From assembly GCA_030655735.1 (NCBI GenBank), contig JAUSPK010000121.1, positions 1-5,568 of the forward strand: DNA of 5,568 nucleotides. The letters run 5' to 3'. This stretch comes from Syntrophales bacterium. Lineage in GTDB: Bacteria; Desulfobacterota; Syntrophia; Syntrophales; UBA2210. A model generated the notes under the pieces. The model did no database searches and had not been told where the DNA came from. It saw nothing but the letters and a program-made list of their open reading frames with translations. Position 1 is the stretch's first letter, and every line of letters starts with the position of its first letter. Made by a program: the position numbers and the translations under genes. Of this stretch, positions 5,500 to 5,568 are shown in pieces.

Positions 5500-5568
5500 G
5501 AATACAAGACAAAGTGGGTTTCTTCTGCTTCTCCTTTTTCTTCTCTTTCTCGTCATTGGCATTAATGC
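5495..5568 (+). CDS. Probable start of a membrane protein, cut by the right edge
   Basis: A strong ribosome binding site (AAAGGAG, 5481-5487) is followed after 7 bases by CTG at 5495. From that codon the frame reads (M)WNTRQSG and then an unbroken run of Leu, Phe, Val and Ile through about residue 22, open to the window end. This is the pattern of a short cytoplasmic N-terminus plus a first membrane segment or signal anchor. The GTG at 5497 is a rival start in another frame, but it yields a Ser-rich peptide that stops at the TAA at 5563-5565. An ATG at 5466 opens a third frame, Phe-rich, with no ribosome binding site. The pyrimidine tract makes all plus frames look hydrophobic, so the choice is tentative. 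The function cannot be told from 24 codons. Confidence 0.4.
   Translation, partial: MWNTRQSGFLLLLLFLLFLVIGIN

Overview
The window comes from a bacterium with moderate GC content, probably Gram-negative. The evidence is an outer-membrane-type lipoprotein with a thioredoxin fold, an exported small protein with a Sec signal peptide, and a good sigma-54 type -24/-12 promoter. A Desulfobacterota (deltaproteobacterial) or Nitrospirota-like anaerobe would fit the gene style and the oxygen-sensitive radical-SAM enzyme. That assignment is a guess from style, not from any marker gene.

Layout. Bases 1-249 hold no convincing complete gene. They contain a 44-codon open frame on the minus strand that runs off the left edge, a 12-bp palindrome, and a sigma-54 promoter match (198-213) just upstream of the first plus-strand gene. 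All genes from 250 onward read rightwards: a small exported OB-fold-like protein (250-537); a lysine 2,3-aminomutase-type radical SAM/PLP enzyme (640-1938); two different D-Ala-D-Ala-ligase-like ATP-grasp enzymes (1970-2962 and 2969-3967); a GNAT acetyltransferase (3969-4451); a 65-residue zinc-ribbon protein with a GTG start (4493-4690); a thioredoxin-like (TlpA-type) lipoprotein (4934-5446); and the probable start of a membrane protein that runs off the right edge (from about 5495). No clear intrinsic terminator was found between 250 and 5446.

The core is the four-gene cassette at 640-4451, with gaps of 31, 6 and 1 bases. The aminomutase keeps every residue used by authentic lysine 2,3-aminomutase to bind iron-sulfur, SAM, PLP and lysine, so it probably makes L-beta-lysine. 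The two ATP-grasp proteins keep the Mg-ATP residues of amino-acid ligases but have lost the D-Ala recognition residues. The GNAT could cap an amino group. Together they look like a pathway for a small beta-lysine-containing, possibly N-acetylated peptide. Its role could be a compatible solute (compare N-epsilon-acetyl-beta-lysine of methanogens and N-acetylglutaminylglutamine amide of proteobacteria), a secondary metabolite or a wall modification. The product is not known from the sequence; this is the main candidate for an undescribed system here. The upstream sigma-54 promoter suggests that an enhancer-binding activator switches on the cassette.
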